Part shown: positions 1 to 7,907 of the stretch, piece by piece | Layout: each line of letters opens with the position of its first letter | Position numbering within the stretch: the stretch's first letter is position 1 | Made by a program: the position numbers and the translations under genes | NCBI RefSeq assembly: GCF_002150735.1 | Contig: NZ_MUKA01000151.1 | Location: 1 to 50,600 of the forward strand | From: Streptomyces africanus | GTDB lineage: Bacteria; Actinomycetota; Actinomycetes; Streptomycetales; Streptomycetaceae | Direction: 5' to 3' | Length of the DNA stretch: 50,600 nt | The notes under the pieces: model-generated | Told to the model about the DNA's origin: nothing | Seen by the model: only the letters and a program-made list of their open reading frames with translations | Databases searched by the model: none

Positions 1-28
1 GTGCCTGTGCCTGTGCCTGTGCCTGTGC
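1..28. repeat. Hexanucleotide tandem repeat inside cobT
   Basis: Four and a half copies of GTGCCT sit at the window edge. On the coding (minus) strand they read CAGGCA and encode alternating Gln-Ala. The array may continue outside the window. Such perfect short repeats are prone to copy-number change but keep frame because the unit is six bases. Confidence 0.8.
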
Positions 29-1306
29 GGCAGCGTCGGACCCCGCCGCGTCCGGCGTCTGGGCGGCGACGGTCTCCCCCGCATCCGCCTCGGGCGCAGC
101 TACGACGGCCGGCTCGGGCGTGGCGGCGGCCTCCGGGAGCGGGACCGCCTCGGGCACCGGTGCGGCCTCCGGGACGGGAGCGGATGCCGCGCCCTGTTCC
201 GCGGCGGGCGCCGGGGCCTGCTCACCACCGTCGGCGGATGCGCCGACGGCACCCGGCGCGGGTACGTCGGGAACACCCTCGGCGAGCGCCGGTTCCCCCT
301 CCTGACCAGACCCGTCCACGACCGGGCCCGGTGCCTCCCCCGGAACCGGCTCCGGAGCGGCCACGGCCTCGGCGACAGCGGCTTGGCCGGCGTCCGGTGC
401 GACGCCCACGCCGGACGGGTCACCCGCAACGCCCGCGTCCTGCTCGGAGTGACCCTGCTCCGGATCGGCGGCGGTCACCGGCTCATCCTCCGGGCCAACG
501 CCCGCACCAGCCGGCTCATCAGCAACCGCAGACTCGGCCGCGGCCACCGCGGGAACGGCCTGCTCCGGCTCGCCTGCAGCCACCGGGGCAACGGCGGGTT
601 CGCCCGCCGCCGTCGCCTCCTGCGCGGGCTGCCCGGCGTAGGCACCCTGCACGGCCGGGGCCGGGGCCGCCGCTGCCTCCGGGGCCGCCTCGGGGGCGAC
701 GTGGGTGGCGACGTGGGTGGCGACGGCCTGGGCCGTGCCCGCCTGCTCCGCTGCCGGAACAACCGTTTCCGCAGGCGCCGCCCCGGCGCTCACCGGGGCC
801 TGGGGCGGAACCTGCGCGCCCCAGGGCGCGGCAGCCGGCGCGGGCGCCTCCGGGGCGCGCGGGACGTCGAGGTACTCGGGGCCGGGCGCCGCGCCCGCGG
901 GCTGTCGCACCGGCGCTTCCGCCGGGCCGCGGTCGGCGAGCGACCGGACCGGGCTGGCGGAGCTGTCGGGGAGGGGCGGGCCGAGGTGCAGCGGCCGGCG
1001 CGGGGTGATGGGCGGGATCGGCGGCGGGTCGGGCAGGCGGACGCCGCCGAGGTCGACCGAGCCGCTGTCGCGGCCGGAGATCTCGTGCGGGCCCGGCTGG
1101 TGCACGGCCTCGACGACCGGCTCCGGCGCGGGCGGGGCGACCTCGTTGCCCCAGGCTCCATGGGAGCCGGGCAGCAGCAGGTCTTCGTCCTCGGCGGGGT
1201 TCTCGGAGAGGTAGGCGTACGCACCGTGCGCGGAGGCGCCCGGCTGTTCCACCATGCCTGCGTTCTCCGGCAGTCCCTCGCCCGGGACCTGGCCGGTGTC
1301 GGTCAT
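1..1306 (-). CDS. cobT: Nicotinate-nucleotide--dimethylbenzimidazole phosphoribosyltransferase, N-terminal extension (partial)
   Basis: The reading frame is open from an ATG at 1306 to the window edge, over 430 codons, with a good ribosome binding site (GAGGGG) just upstream. It starts MTDTGQVPGEGLPENAGM, which I recognise as the start of Streptomyces CobT proteins that carry a long extra N-terminus. All that is visible is a low-complexity Ala/Pro/Glu/Val-rich segment ending in Ala-Gln repeats at the edge; the catalytic CobT domain, which would make alpha-ribazole phosphate for the lower ligand of cobalamin, must lie beyond the window. The cobL neighbour on the same strand supports a B12 role. 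If the memory of the N-terminus is wrong, this is simply a large Ala/Pro-rich protein of unknown function. Confidence 0.6.
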   Translation of the reverse strand, partial: MTDTGQVPGEGLPENAGMVEQPGASAHGAYAYLSENPAEDEDLLLPGSHGAWGNEVAPPAPEPVVEAVHQPGPHEISGRDSGSVDLGGVRLPDPPPIPPITPRRPLHLGPPLPDSSASPVRSLADRGPAEAPVRQPAGAAPGPEYLDVPRAPEAPAPAAAPWGAQVPPQAPVSAGAAPAETVVPAAEQAGTAQAVATHVATHVAPEAAPEAAAAPAPAVQGAYAGQPAQEATAAGEPAVAPVAAGEPEQAVPAVAAAESAVADEPAGAGVGPEDEPVTAADPEQGHSEQDAGVAGDPSGVGVAPDAGQAAVAEAVAAPEPVPGEAPGPVVDGSGQEGEPALAEGVPDVPAPGAVGASADGGEQAPAPAAEQGAASAPVPEAAPVPEAVPLPEAAATPEPAVVAAPEADAGETVAAQTPDAAGSDAAAQAQAQAQA

Positions 1307-1673
1307 GCGTACCCCTCGCCCATCGGTTAGTGCTCCTACGACCAGCTCACCCGGAACGGCGCACCGACCGCCCCGCAGTGAAGAACGAGCGTGCGTCCCC
1401 AGCGGCACGAACGGCCCGCCCGTAAAAGGCGACAAAGCCACTCACTGGCATTGTTGCGGCCGAAGCACCGTCACGGCACCTTGATCCGCGACGGTTCCGC
1501 TGTGGACTGCGCCACGTTGCGCGTCCTCCGGTTCTGCCGTACCACACTCCCCCCAAAACGGGCGGGTTTTCCGGACATTGGCCGACGAACTGCCGGACGT
1601 CCGCGTGCGGTGCAGCGATCGGCCAGCCTACCGCGCGCAGTACGACAACCCGATCACGGGGACGGCGGCGGGG
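1307..1673. other. Intergenic region between cobL and cobT
   Basis: A 367-base stretch between the end of cobL and the start of cobT, both on the minus strand. It is less GC-rich than the genes around it (for example CCCCCCAAAACGGGCGGG near 1550). It probably holds the cobT promoter. I saw no convincing cobalamin riboswitch core, promoter pair or small gene in it. Confidence 0.5.
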
Positions 1674-2891
1674 TCAGGCACTGCGCCGGGGCAGCACCCC
1701 GCTGAGCAGGAACGCGACACTCCGTTCCTTCTCCGTCCAGGCCCGGGTGTCGAGTTCGACGGACTGGAGCAGGGCGCACTCGACGCCGTATCCGTGCTCC
1801 GTCAGGTCCCGGCCGATGAGTTCGGCGGCGTCCCGGGTGGCGGCGTGCGTGACGATGCGCTGAGGGCGGCGGTCGGCGACGGCCGAGACGACGGCCGCTC
1901 CCCCGCCGCCGACGCGGACGACGTCGGGCTCGGGAAGGTTCTCCAGGACGTGCGGGGCGGTGCCGTGCACGATCTGGAGCTGGACGCCGAGGCGGCGGGC
2001 GGCCGCGTCGGTGCGGGCGCAGGCCGCCCGGTCGCTGTCGACGGCGAGGACGGCGGCGCCGGCGCGCGCGGCCTCGACGGCGAAGGCGCCGCTGCCGCAG
2101 CCGATGTCCCACACGAGGTCGCCGACGCGCGGTCCGAGACGGGCGAGTTGGGAGGCGCGCAGCAGCTGGGTCTCGCCCTCGCCGAGGTCACCGCCGTACG
2201 TCTCGGCGGGCAGGGACCAGCCGCGTGGTCCGGCGGACGGGTCGCGCCCGGCGATCCAGCCGCCGCTCTCCCCCGTGGTGCCGGGTCCGGCCGGGCCGAG
2301 GACGATGACGACGTTGGGGTCGCGCCAGGTGTAGTCGGCGGCCTTGTCGGAGGTGACGACGCTGACCCGCTCGTGTGCGGTGCCGAGTTCCTCGCAGATG
2401 ACGAAGGAGCGGTGGACTCCTTCGAGGAGCAGTCCGAGTTCGGCGGGGCCGGCGCCGGGTGAGGTGAGAACCGCCACCTTGGTGTGGGCGCGGCACACGT
2501 TCACCGCGCGGCGCAGGGTGCGTCGGTGTGCGACGACCACCTGTGCGTCGTCCCAGGGCATGCCGGCGCGGGCGAAGGCGGCGGCGACCGAGGAGACGGC
2601 GGGGACGACCTCCACTTCGAGGCCGAACTCCGGGGCGCGCAGGGTGCGTACGACACCGAAATAGCCGGGGTCGCCGTCGGCGAGCACGACGGCCGTGCCG
2701 CGGTGGGCGGCGATGCGGCGGGCGGCGAGTGCGACGCTGCCGAGGCGGATGCGCTCGGCGCCGGGGGGTACCTCGGGGAGCGCGAGGTGGTGGGCGGCAC
2801 CCGCCACGAGCGTGGCGGCACCGAGGGCGGCGCGTGCCGCGGCGGTCAGCGGCGAACCGTCCCAGCCGATCACCGTGACCCGGTCGGCCAT
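1674..2891 (-). CDS. cobL: Precorrin-6Y C5,15-methyltransferase (decarboxylating), CbiE-CbiT fusion
   Basis: This 405-residue cytoplasmic enzyme methylates precorrin-6Y at C-5 and C-15 and decarboxylates the acetate side chain, a late corrin-ring step of the aerobic cobalamin pathway. The N-terminal half (about 1-200) is a CbiE-type tetrapyrrole methylase with LADGDPGYFGV at 70-80. The C-terminal half (about 235-405) is a CbiT-type methyltransferase with the SAM motif DIGCGSG at 262-268. Length matches fused CobL proteins. The ATG at 2891 is preceded by AGGAGA. It lies upstream of cobT on the same strand, which fits a B12 cluster extending outside the window. Confidence 0.92.
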   Translation of the reverse strand: MADRVTVIGWDGSPLTAAARAALGAATLVAGAAHHLALPEVPPGAERIRLGSVALAARRIAAHRGTAVVLADGDPGYFGVVRTLRAPEFGLEVEVVPAVSSVAAAFARAGMPWDDAQVVVAHRRTLRRAVNVCRAHTKVAVLTSPGAGPAELGLLLEGVHRSFVICEELGTAHERVSVVTSDKAADYTWRDPNVVIVLGPAGPGTTGESGGWIAGRDPSAGPRGWSLPAETYGGDLGEGETQLLRASQLARLGPRVGDLVWDIGCGSGAFAVEAARAGAAVLAVDSDRAACARTDAAARRLGVQLQIVHGTAPHVLENLPEPDVVRVGGGGAAVVSAVADRRPQRIVTHAATRDAAELIGRDLTEHGYGVECALLQSVELDTRAWTEKERSVAFLLSGVLPRRSA

Positions 2892-3008
2892 CGTCGTCAG
2901 TCTCCTGGGTTTGCGCAGGTCGTCTGTGTCAGGTCGGGTGTGTCGTGTGATGAGCTGCCCGCGGGCGGGCTCCGTGAGAGTACCCGGTGCAGCCGGTGAA
3001 GGGGGCCG

Positions 3009-3026
3009 CGGTGCCGTCGCGCACCG
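3009..3026 (-). terminator. Weak hairpin after the GNAT gene
   Basis: CGGTGC and GCACCG form a perfect 6-bp stem around a 6-base loop, 22 bases beyond the stop codon of the acetyltransferase. It has no T-run and is short, so termination is only a suggestion. Confidence 0.3.
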
Positions 3027-3047
3027 TGTCCGTTCCGGTCGCCTGCG

Positions 3048-3680
3048 TCAGTTCCAGTCGCCGAAGGACGTGAAGCCGCCGGGCAGCTGGTCGCCGACGC
3101 CTTCGAGGTCCTCGGGGAGCAGGCTCCAGACGATCAGGTCGGTGCGTACCTCCATCCACGCGCCGTCGTCCCTCCTGGCCCGGGCTATCCAGGCGCCGCG
3201 CAGCACTCCCTCGCTGATGCAGCCGATCTTCTGGGCCACCTGCTGGGAGGCGGTGTTGTCGGCCGGGGTGCGCAGTTCGAGGCGCTCGAACTTCTGGTCG
3301 TTGAAGAGCCACTGTGCGGTGATGAGCGCCGCCTCGGAGGCGTAGCCCTCGCCGCGGGCCCAGGGGGCGATGACGTAGGAGATCTCGCTGGAGCGGATCC
3401 TCCAGTCGGTGTTCCGCAGGTGGACGATGCCGACGAGGCGCTGGGTGAGGAACTCGGTGACGGCGAAGACGATGCCGCGGCCCTCGGCCCGTTCGGCGGG
3501 GGCCTGTTCGGTGATCCAGGAGCGCGCGTGGGCCTGGGTGTAGGGGTGCGGGACGGTGGTCCAGGCGGTGACGAGCTCGTCGTTCATCATGTCGGCGAAC
3601 GACTGGATGTCCGGCTCCTCAAGGGGGCGCAGGACCAACCGCTCCGTGCTGATGGAGACGTTGGGAAAGGTGCTCGTCAT
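3048..3680 (-). CDS. GNAT family N-acetyltransferase (RimJ/RimL type)
   Basis: A 210-residue protein of the acetyl-CoA-dependent GNAT superfamily. It begins MTSTFPNVSISTERLVLRPL, the usual opening of RimJ/RimL-type acetyltransferases (TERLxLRP). It contains SYVIAPWARGEGYASEAA, which fits the acetyl-CoA-binding region (R/Q-x-x-G-x-G/A pattern), and later LRTPADNTASQQVAQKIG, the typical end of this fold. The acceptor could be a ribosomal protein N-terminus, another protein or a small molecule; nothing nearby tells. I chose the ATG at 3680 because the TERL motif sits close behind it; an in-frame upstream ATG would add 23 unconvincing residues. A strong hairpin separates it from metQ, so it is probably its own unit. 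Confidence 0.85.
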   Translation of the reverse strand: MTSTFPNVSISTERLVLRPLEEPDIQSFADMMNDELVTAWTTVPHPYTQAHARSWITEQAPAERAEGRGIVFAVTEFLTQRLVGIVHLRNTDWRIRSSEISYVIAPWARGEGYASEAALITAQWLFNDQKFERLELRTPADNTASQQVAQKIGCISEGVLRGAWIARARRDDGAWMEVRTDLIVWSLLPEDLEGVGDQLPGGFTSFGDWN

Positions 3681-3759
3681 GCGCCGCTCCGTAACCTTCG
3701 GTGAACCTTCAGGGCCTGCTGAACTGCCCAGCATGCAGCATGAAAGCACTGATCCGCAC

Positions 3760-3798
3760 CACGGGGTCCTCCCCCACCCGGTGAGGGAGGACCCCGTG
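3760..3798 (-). terminator. Terminator of the metNIQ operon
   Basis: A perfect 14-bp inverted repeat (CACGGGGTCCTCCC and its complement) with an 11-base loop lies 24 bases past the metQ stop codon. It is GC-rich without a T-run, like most Streptomyces terminators. It separates metQ from the acetyltransferase gene. Confidence 0.75.
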
Positions 3799-3821
3799 CG
3801 GGACGGGTGCCGTGCGGGTGC

Positions 3822-4640
3822 TCAGAAGGAGGCGAGCACGGAGCCGGCGTACTTGTCCTGGATGAACTTCTTCACCTGGGGCGAGGTGAGGAGCTTCGCG
3901 AGCTTCTTCACGCGCGGGTCGTTCTCCTGGCCCTTCTTCACGGCGAGGAAGTTGCCGTACGGGTTGTTCTTCGGGGACTCCAGGACGAGGGCGTCCTTCG
4001 AGGGCTTGAGGTCGGACTCGATGGCGTAGTTGCCGTTGACGACGGCGGCGTCCACGTCGTCGAGGGAGCGCGGCGTCTGGGCCGCCTCCAGCTCCTTGAA
4101 CTTGAGGTTCTTGGGGTTCTTGGAGATGTCGGAGGGGGTCGCCTCGTTGCCGACGCCCGCCTTGAGGGTGATGATCCCGTTGGCCGCGAGGAGCTTGAGG
4201 GCGCGGGCCTCGTTGACCGTGTCGTTGGGGATGGCGACGGTCGCACCGCTCTTCAGGTCGTCGGCCTTCTTGACCTTGTGGGAGTAGAGGCCGAGCGGCT
4301 CCAGGTGGACCGTGACGACGGGCACGATGTCGGTGCCGTTCTTCTTGTTGAAGTCGTCGAGGTACGGCTTGTTCTGGAAGTAGTTGGCGCCCACGGAGCC
4401 GTCCTGCGTCGCCGTGTTCGGCGTGACGTAGTCGGTGAACTCCTTGACCTGGAGGTCCAGGCCCTCCTTCTTCGCCAGGTTGTCCTTGACGTAGTTGAGG
4501 ATCTCGGCGTGCGGGACGGGACTGGCGGCGACGATCAGGGGTCCGTCGGAGCCGGAGTCGCCGGCGCCGCAGGCGCTGAGCCCGAGGGTGAGGGCTCCGG
4601 CGGCGAGGACGGCGGTGGTGATCTTGGCGTTGTTACGCAC
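3822..4640 (-). CDS. metQ: Methionine-type ABC transporter substrate-binding lipoprotein
   Basis: A 272-residue NlpA/MetQ-family lipoprotein that would capture methionine (or a related amino acid) outside the membrane and deliver it to MetI. The N-terminus is a lipoprotein signal, with lipobox LSAC and the lipidated cysteine at residue 24. The mature part has the family pattern VAASPVPHAEILNYVKDNL near residues 37-55, then QDGSVGANYFQNKPYLDDF and AIPNDTVNEARALKLL. It is the last gene of the metN-metI-metQ unit and is followed by a strong hairpin. Methionine is inferred from family and operon; some members prefer other amino acids. Confidence 0.9.
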   Translation of the reverse strand: MRNNAKITTAVLAAGALTLGLSACGAGDSGSDGPLIVAASPVPHAEILNYVKDNLAKKEGLDLQVKEFTDYVTPNTATQDGSVGANYFQNKPYLDDFNKKNGTDIVPVVTVHLEPLGLYSHKVKKADDLKSGATVAIPNDTVNEARALKLLAANGIITLKAGVGNEATPSDISKNPKNLKFKELEAAQTPRSLDDVDAAVVNGNYAIESDLKPSKDALVLESPKNNPYGNFLAVKKGQENDPRVKKLAKLLTSPQVKKFIQDKYAGSVLASF

Positions 4641-4701
4641 GAAAAGTGCCCTTCCTTGTGACCTGGCGAACGGTGCGACCCCGTTGTGGGTGAACGGGGG
4701 T

Positions 4702-5409
4702 TCAGGAGGCGGCTTTGAGCAGCCGCAGTTTGGGGGCGGGACCCGAGTGGGCGCCGCGGCGGTGCAGGGACCGGGCCGCGTAGTCGCCGGCGAACTGGAT
4801 GGCCGAGATGACGACGGCGAGGATCGCGACGGTGATCCACATCAGCTGGGTCTCGAAGCGCTGGTAGCCGTAGCGGATGGCGATGTCGCCGAGGCCGCCG
4901 GCGCCGACGGTGCCCGCCATCGCCGAGTAGCCGATGAGGGCGACGATCGTGGTGGTGGTGCTGGAGATCAGCGACGGCAGGGACTCGGGGACGAGGACCT
5001 TGCGGACGACGGTCCAGGTGTTGCCGCCCATGGCCTGCACGGCCTCGACGAGCCCGTGGTCCACTTCGCGGACGGCCGTCTCGACCAGGCGCGCGAAGAA
5101 GGGGATGGCGCCGATGGCGAGCGGCACGATGGCGGCCGCGCGGCCGATGGTGGTGCCGGTGATCCAGCGGGTGAAGGTCATCAGCGCGACCATCAGGATG
5201 ATGAACGGCAGCGAGCGGGCGATGTTCACGATCTGCCCGATGACCTTGTTGGCGGCGAGGTTCTGGAGCAGGCCGCCGCGGTCGGTCAGGACCAGCAGGA
5301 TGCCGAGCGGCAGTCCGCCGACGACGGCGATGAGCGTGGACCAGCCGACCATGTAGAGCGTGTCCCAACACGCCTGTGCCAGCAGGGGCTGCATCTCGGA
5401 CCAGGTCAC
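4702..5409 (-). CDS. metI: Methionine-type ABC transporter permease
   Basis: A 235-residue integral membrane protein with about five hydrophobic segments, the size of MetI. It contains the cytoplasmic EAA-like loop (VEAVQAMGGNTWTVVRKVLV, about residues 120-139) that docks onto the ATPase. The start codon overlaps the end of metN by four bases, so the two are translationally coupled. It forms the membrane channel of the importer together with MetN and MetQ. Confidence 0.9.
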   Translation of the reverse strand: MTWSEMQPLLAQACWDTLYMVGWSTLIAVVGGLPLGILLVLTDRGGLLQNLAANKVIGQIVNIARSLPFIILMVALMTFTRWITGTTIGRAAAIVPLAIGAIPFFARLVETAVREVDHGLVEAVQAMGGNTWTVVRKVLVPESLPSLISSTTTTIVALIGYSAMAGTVGAGGLGDIAIRYGYQRFETQLMWITVAILAVVISAIQFAGDYAARSLHRRGAHSGPAPKLRLLKAAS

Positions 5410-6440
5410 TTGGCGCCCTCCTTCACCAGCGCGGACTCGCGGCCCGGGACCTCGACCTGGAGGCCCTTTTCGCGCAGGAAGCCGATCGGCACGACGTTGT
5501 CCTCGTAGCGGCCGGGCAGTTCGATGCGCATCCGGCCGACCTGGAGGCCGCCGACGGTGTCGATGGCGGCACCGAGGATCGATATGTCGATGTTGTAGGT
5601 CCGGGCGAGCTGCGAGATGACGGGCTGGGTCGCGCTCTCGCCCTGGAAGGTGACGTCGAGGACGGTGCGGTCGTCGCCGGAGGCCTCGCCGTCGAGCGGG
5701 AACAGCGCGGCGGCCAGTTCGGAGCCGGGGGTGGCCAGGAGCTCGCTGACCGTGCCGGACTCGACGATGCGGCCGTTCTCCATGAGCGCGGCGGAGTCGC
5801 AGACCGACTTCACGACGTCCATCTCGTGCGTGATGAGCAGGACGGTCAGGCCGAGCTGCCGGTTCAGGTCACGCAGCAGCGCCAGGATCGAGCGGGTGGT
5901 CTCCGGGTCGAGGGCGCTGGTGGCTTCGTCGGACAGCAGCACCTTCGGGTCGCCGGCCAGGGCGCGGGCGATGCCGACGCGCTGCTTCTGGCCGCCGGAG
6001 AGCTGCGCCGGGTAGGCCCCCGCCTTGTCGGCGAGGCCGACCAGGTCGAGCAGCTCCCGTGCCTTGCGGGAGCGTTCCGTGCCGGACTTGCCGAGGATCT
6101 CCAGCGGCAGTTCGACGTTGTCCTGGACGGTCCGGGAGGACAGCAGGTTGAAGTGCTGGAAGACCATGCCGATCCGGCTGCGCGCCTGCCGCAGTTCCCT
6201 TCCTGCGCGCGGGCCGCGGCCGGCCAGGGCGGTGAGGTCCTGTCCGGCGACCGTCACGGTGCCGGAGGTGGGGCGCTCCAGGAGGTTGACGCAGCGGATG
6301 AGCGAGGACTTGCCGGCGCCGGACTGGCCGATGACGCCGTACACCTCGCCTTCGCGGACGTGCAGGTCGACGCCGTCCAGGGCGGTGACCTCGCGGCCGC
6401 GCGAACGGTAGACCTTGGTCAGGTCCGTTGTGGTGATCAC
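5406..6440 (-). CDS. metN: Methionine-type ABC transporter ATP-binding protein
   Basis: A 344-residue ABC ATPase that powers uptake through MetI. Counting from the chosen GTG, the Walker A motif GQSGAGKS is at about 38-45, the signature LSGGQ at 147-151, Walker B LLSDE at 168-172 and the switch histidine (LLITHE) near 205. The C-terminal ~90 residues form the NIL (ACT-like) domain that in MetN binds methionine and causes trans-inhibition. I chose the GTG at 6440 (VITTTDLTKVY) because family members begin there and a GGA lies upstream. GTG 6455 or ATG 6497 are possible but lack ribosome binding sites. An attenuator-like leader precedes it. Confidence 0.92.
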   Translation of the reverse strand: MITTTDLTKVYRSRGREVTALDGVDLHVREGEVYGVIGQSGAGKSSLIRCVNLLERPTSGTVTVAGQDLTALAGRGPRAGRELRQARSRIGMVFQHFNLLSSRTVQDNVELPLEILGKSGTERSRKARELLDLVGLADKAGAYPAQLSGGQKQRVGIARALAGDPKVLLSDEATSALDPETTRSILALLRDLNRQLGLTVLLITHEMDVVKSVCDSAALMENGRIVESGTVSELLATPGSELAAALFPLDGEASGDDRTVLDVTFQGESATQPVISQLARTYNIDISILGAAIDTVGGLQVGRMRIELPGRYEDNVVPIGFLREKGLQVEVPGRESALVKEGAK

Positions 6441-6647
6441 GTGGGTTTCCGTCACTGTCGAGTGCGCGGGCGTGGGTGTGCCCGGGCACAGAGGCATTCG
6501 TTCAGGGACGCGACACGGTTCTCGCTGGGGCGGGGAACCGGGGAGAACATGCGCGCGGGCGGCTTGCTGTCACGCACCGCAAGGGGCGTGCGGACATGCC
6601 GCTGTCTCGCTTCGGGGCGCGAGCTCAGGGGGTGGTGCGGGGGCCCT
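6441..6647 (-). promoter_or_regulatory. metNIQ leader region with hairpins (candidate attenuator)
   Basis: About 200 bases of untranslated leader separate the Cys/Met leader ORF from metN. It contains several potential hairpins: CTCGC/GCGAG and CGCAC/GTGCG just after the leader stop, a 6-bp stem CGGTTC/GAACCG at 6516-6540, and a 14-base perfect palindrome TGTGCCCGGGCACA at 6477-6490 just before metN. The layout (short ORF of the regulated amino acids, then competing hairpins, then transporter) is that of a translation-coupled attenuator. The folding alternatives have not been computed. Confidence 0.4.
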
Positions 6648-6692
6648 CTAGAAGGCGCACATTCGACACATACAACGAGCACCGGGCGTCAT
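6648..6692 (-). CDS. Cys/Met-rich leader peptide of the met transporter operon
   Basis: A 14-residue ORF, MTPGARCMCRMCAF, ends in TAG. Five of its last eight residues are Cys or Met (Cys-Met-Cys-Arg-Met-Cys). A GAGG five bases before the ATG at 6692 is a good ribosome binding site; an in-frame ATG at 6734 has none. The position, on the same strand and about 210 bases upstream of metN, suggests a leader peptide whose translation senses Cys- and Met-tRNA supply, as for amino-acid biosynthetic attenuators. This is inference: no product is known, and chance occurrence of such a short ORF cannot be excluded, though six consecutive sulfur-rich codon positions argue against it. Confidence 0.55.
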   Translation of the reverse strand: MTPGARCMCRMCAF

Positions 6693-6771
6693 GGTCGCCT
6701 CGGTCGCGGGAATGCGGTCGCTCGTCGTGGTCATGCCGTCAGTAAAACACGCGTACGGTCCTGACCGGCCG

Positions 6772-6796
6772 CCGCTGTCCGGATGCTGGACAGCGG
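6772..6796 (-). terminator. Hairpin terminator after the HAD phosphatase gene
   Basis: A perfect 9-bp inverted repeat (CCGCTGTCC / GGACAGCGG) with a 7-base loop, about 30 bases beyond the HAD stop codon. It insulates the HAD gene from the met leader that follows on the same strand. Confidence 0.6.
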
Positions 6797-6826
6797 TGGA
6801 CAGGGGCCGGGATCCGCCGGCTCGCG

Positions 6827-7477
6827 TCAGTCGCGGAGGGAGATCTCCACACCCTGCTCGGTGACCAGTGCCGACAGGGCCGACAGGTTCCCGACGACCA
6901 GGTCGGCCTGGAGTTCGTGGGCCTGGTGGGTTGTGGTCAACGCCACGGTGGTCATGCCGGCGGCGCGGCCGGCCGCGAGACCCGCGGGGGCGTCCTCGAA
7001 GACGACGCACCGGGCGGGGTCGACGCCGAGGGTGCGGGCCGCGAGCAGATAGGGCTCGGGGTCGGGCTTGCCGCGGGTGACGTCGTCGGCGGCGACGAGC
7101 GTCTTGGGCAGGATGCCGACGGCGTCGAGCCGGGCCTCGGCCAGCCGCCGGGTGGCGGAGGTGACGACGGCCCAGCGCTCGGCGGGCAGGGCGTCGAGGA
7201 AGGCGCGGGTCCCCGGCAGCAGGTGCACCCCGCCGTTGGGTACGTCCTCCACCTCCAGGTCCTCGATCCGCGCGACGGCCTCCGGCACCAGGTCGGCGGG
7301 CAGCAGGTCGGCGGCTATCTCGGCGGCCGGCCGGCCGTGCAGCTCGACCCGGGCGAACTCCTCTGCCGTGATCCCGTACTCCGTGGCCCACCGCGTCCAG
7401 CAGCGGTCCACCGAGGCGAGGGAGGAGACCAGGGTTCCGTCGTTGTCGAACAGCAGGGCATGCGCGTGGATCTTCAT
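6827..7477 (-). CDS. HAD-superfamily sugar-phosphatase-like hydrolase
   Basis: A 216-residue phosphatase of the haloacid dehalogenase superfamily, subfamily with an alpha-helical cap (beta-phosphoglucomutase/GPP-like). Motif I is LLFDNDGTLV with the nucleophile and general-acid aspartates at 11 and 13; motif II is VVTSATRRLAEARL; motifs III and IV are KPDPEPYLLAA and VVFEDAPAGLAAGRAAGM. The likely substrate is a small sugar phosphate or glycerol phosphate, but specificity cannot be read from sequence. The ATG at 7477 puts motif I at the usual distance. It is transcribed divergently from the membrane protein gene at 7547. Confidence 0.88.
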   Translation of the reverse strand: MKIHAHALLFDNDGTLVSSLASVDRCWTRWATEYGITAEEFARVELHGRPAAEIAADLLPADLVPEAVARIEDLEVEDVPNGGVHLLPGTRAFLDALPAERWAVVTSATRRLAEARLDAVGILPKTLVAADDVTRGKPDPEPYLLAARTLGVDPARCVVFEDAPAGLAAGRAAGMTTVALTTTHQAHELQADLVVGNLSALSALVTEQGVEISLRD

Positions 7478-7546
7478 GCCCTCGACCCTACGGTGCAGGC
7501 CAGGGCCGAAAGCACCGGGCCGTTTCGGCCGTAATAAGGTCGCAGC

Positions 7547-7906
7547 ATGGTTGATGCCCTGACGCTGGTGACCGGCGTCGCCGCACTGCTGCTCGCCGCC
7601 TGGTGCGGCTGGGCCGCCTACCGTGACCAGCCGACGAAGGACTGGCACTTCATGGGGATGGCCGTGGTCACCCTGCTGACGCTGGTCCAGCTGGCGGTGG
7701 GGATCGTGCTGCTGGCGCAGGGCGAGAAGCCGGAGCAGGGTACGACGATCTTCGTGGCGTATCTGATCGGGGCGTTCGCGTGTGTCCCGGCGGCGGGATT
7801 CATGTCGCTGGCGGAGCGCACCCGGTGGGGTTCGGTGACAGTCGCCGCCGGCGGTGTGGTGCTGGCTGTGCTGGAGGTGCGGCTCTATGACATCTGGGGA
7901 GGCTGA
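7547..7906 (+). CDS. Small integral membrane protein, four predicted helices
   Basis: A 119-residue hydrophobic protein of unknown function. Four membrane spans are visible at about residues 5-23, 36-57, 66-85 and 94-112, with a short WRDQPTKDW-like polar loop after the first. No catalytic motif is seen. It ends one base before the next gene, another small membrane protein, and the two are probably co-transcribed and may act together. A TAATAA lies 10-15 bases upstream of the ATG, so transcription may start at or next to the start codon. Confidence 0.75.
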   Translation: MVDALTLVTGVAALLLAAWCGWAAYRDQPTKDWHFMGMAVVTLLTLVQLAVGIVLLAQGEKPEQGTTIFVAYLIGAFACVPAAGFMSLAERTRWGSVTVAAGGVVLAVLEVRLYDIWGG

Positions 7907-7907
7907 G

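Noticed and set aside
1..2900. Several long open frames on the plus strand opposite cobT and cobL
   Set aside because: They are Arg/Pro/Gly-rich frames typical of high-GC shadow reading frames, have no ribosome binding sites and no recognisable domain.
2892..3047. Possible cobalamin riboswitch before cobL, suggested by CCCAGGAGACTGAC
   Set aside because: The rest of the B12-box and the conserved stem elements are not recognisable; AGGAGA is better explained as the ribosome binding site of cobL.
3048..3749. Extended acetyltransferase starting at 3749
   Set aside because: The extra residues (MLSCCMLGSSAGPEG) are not family-like, and the region just beyond it holds the metQ terminator hairpin.
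6441..6497. Longer MetN starting at ATG 6497
   Set aside because: The added 19 residues do not resemble MetN N-termini, and neither ATG 6497 nor GTG 6455 has a ribosome binding site.
6441..6826. SAM riboswitch (SAM-IV or other) upstream of metN
   Set aside because: I could not find the conserved core pieces of any SAM riboswitch class; the leader ORF explains the region better.
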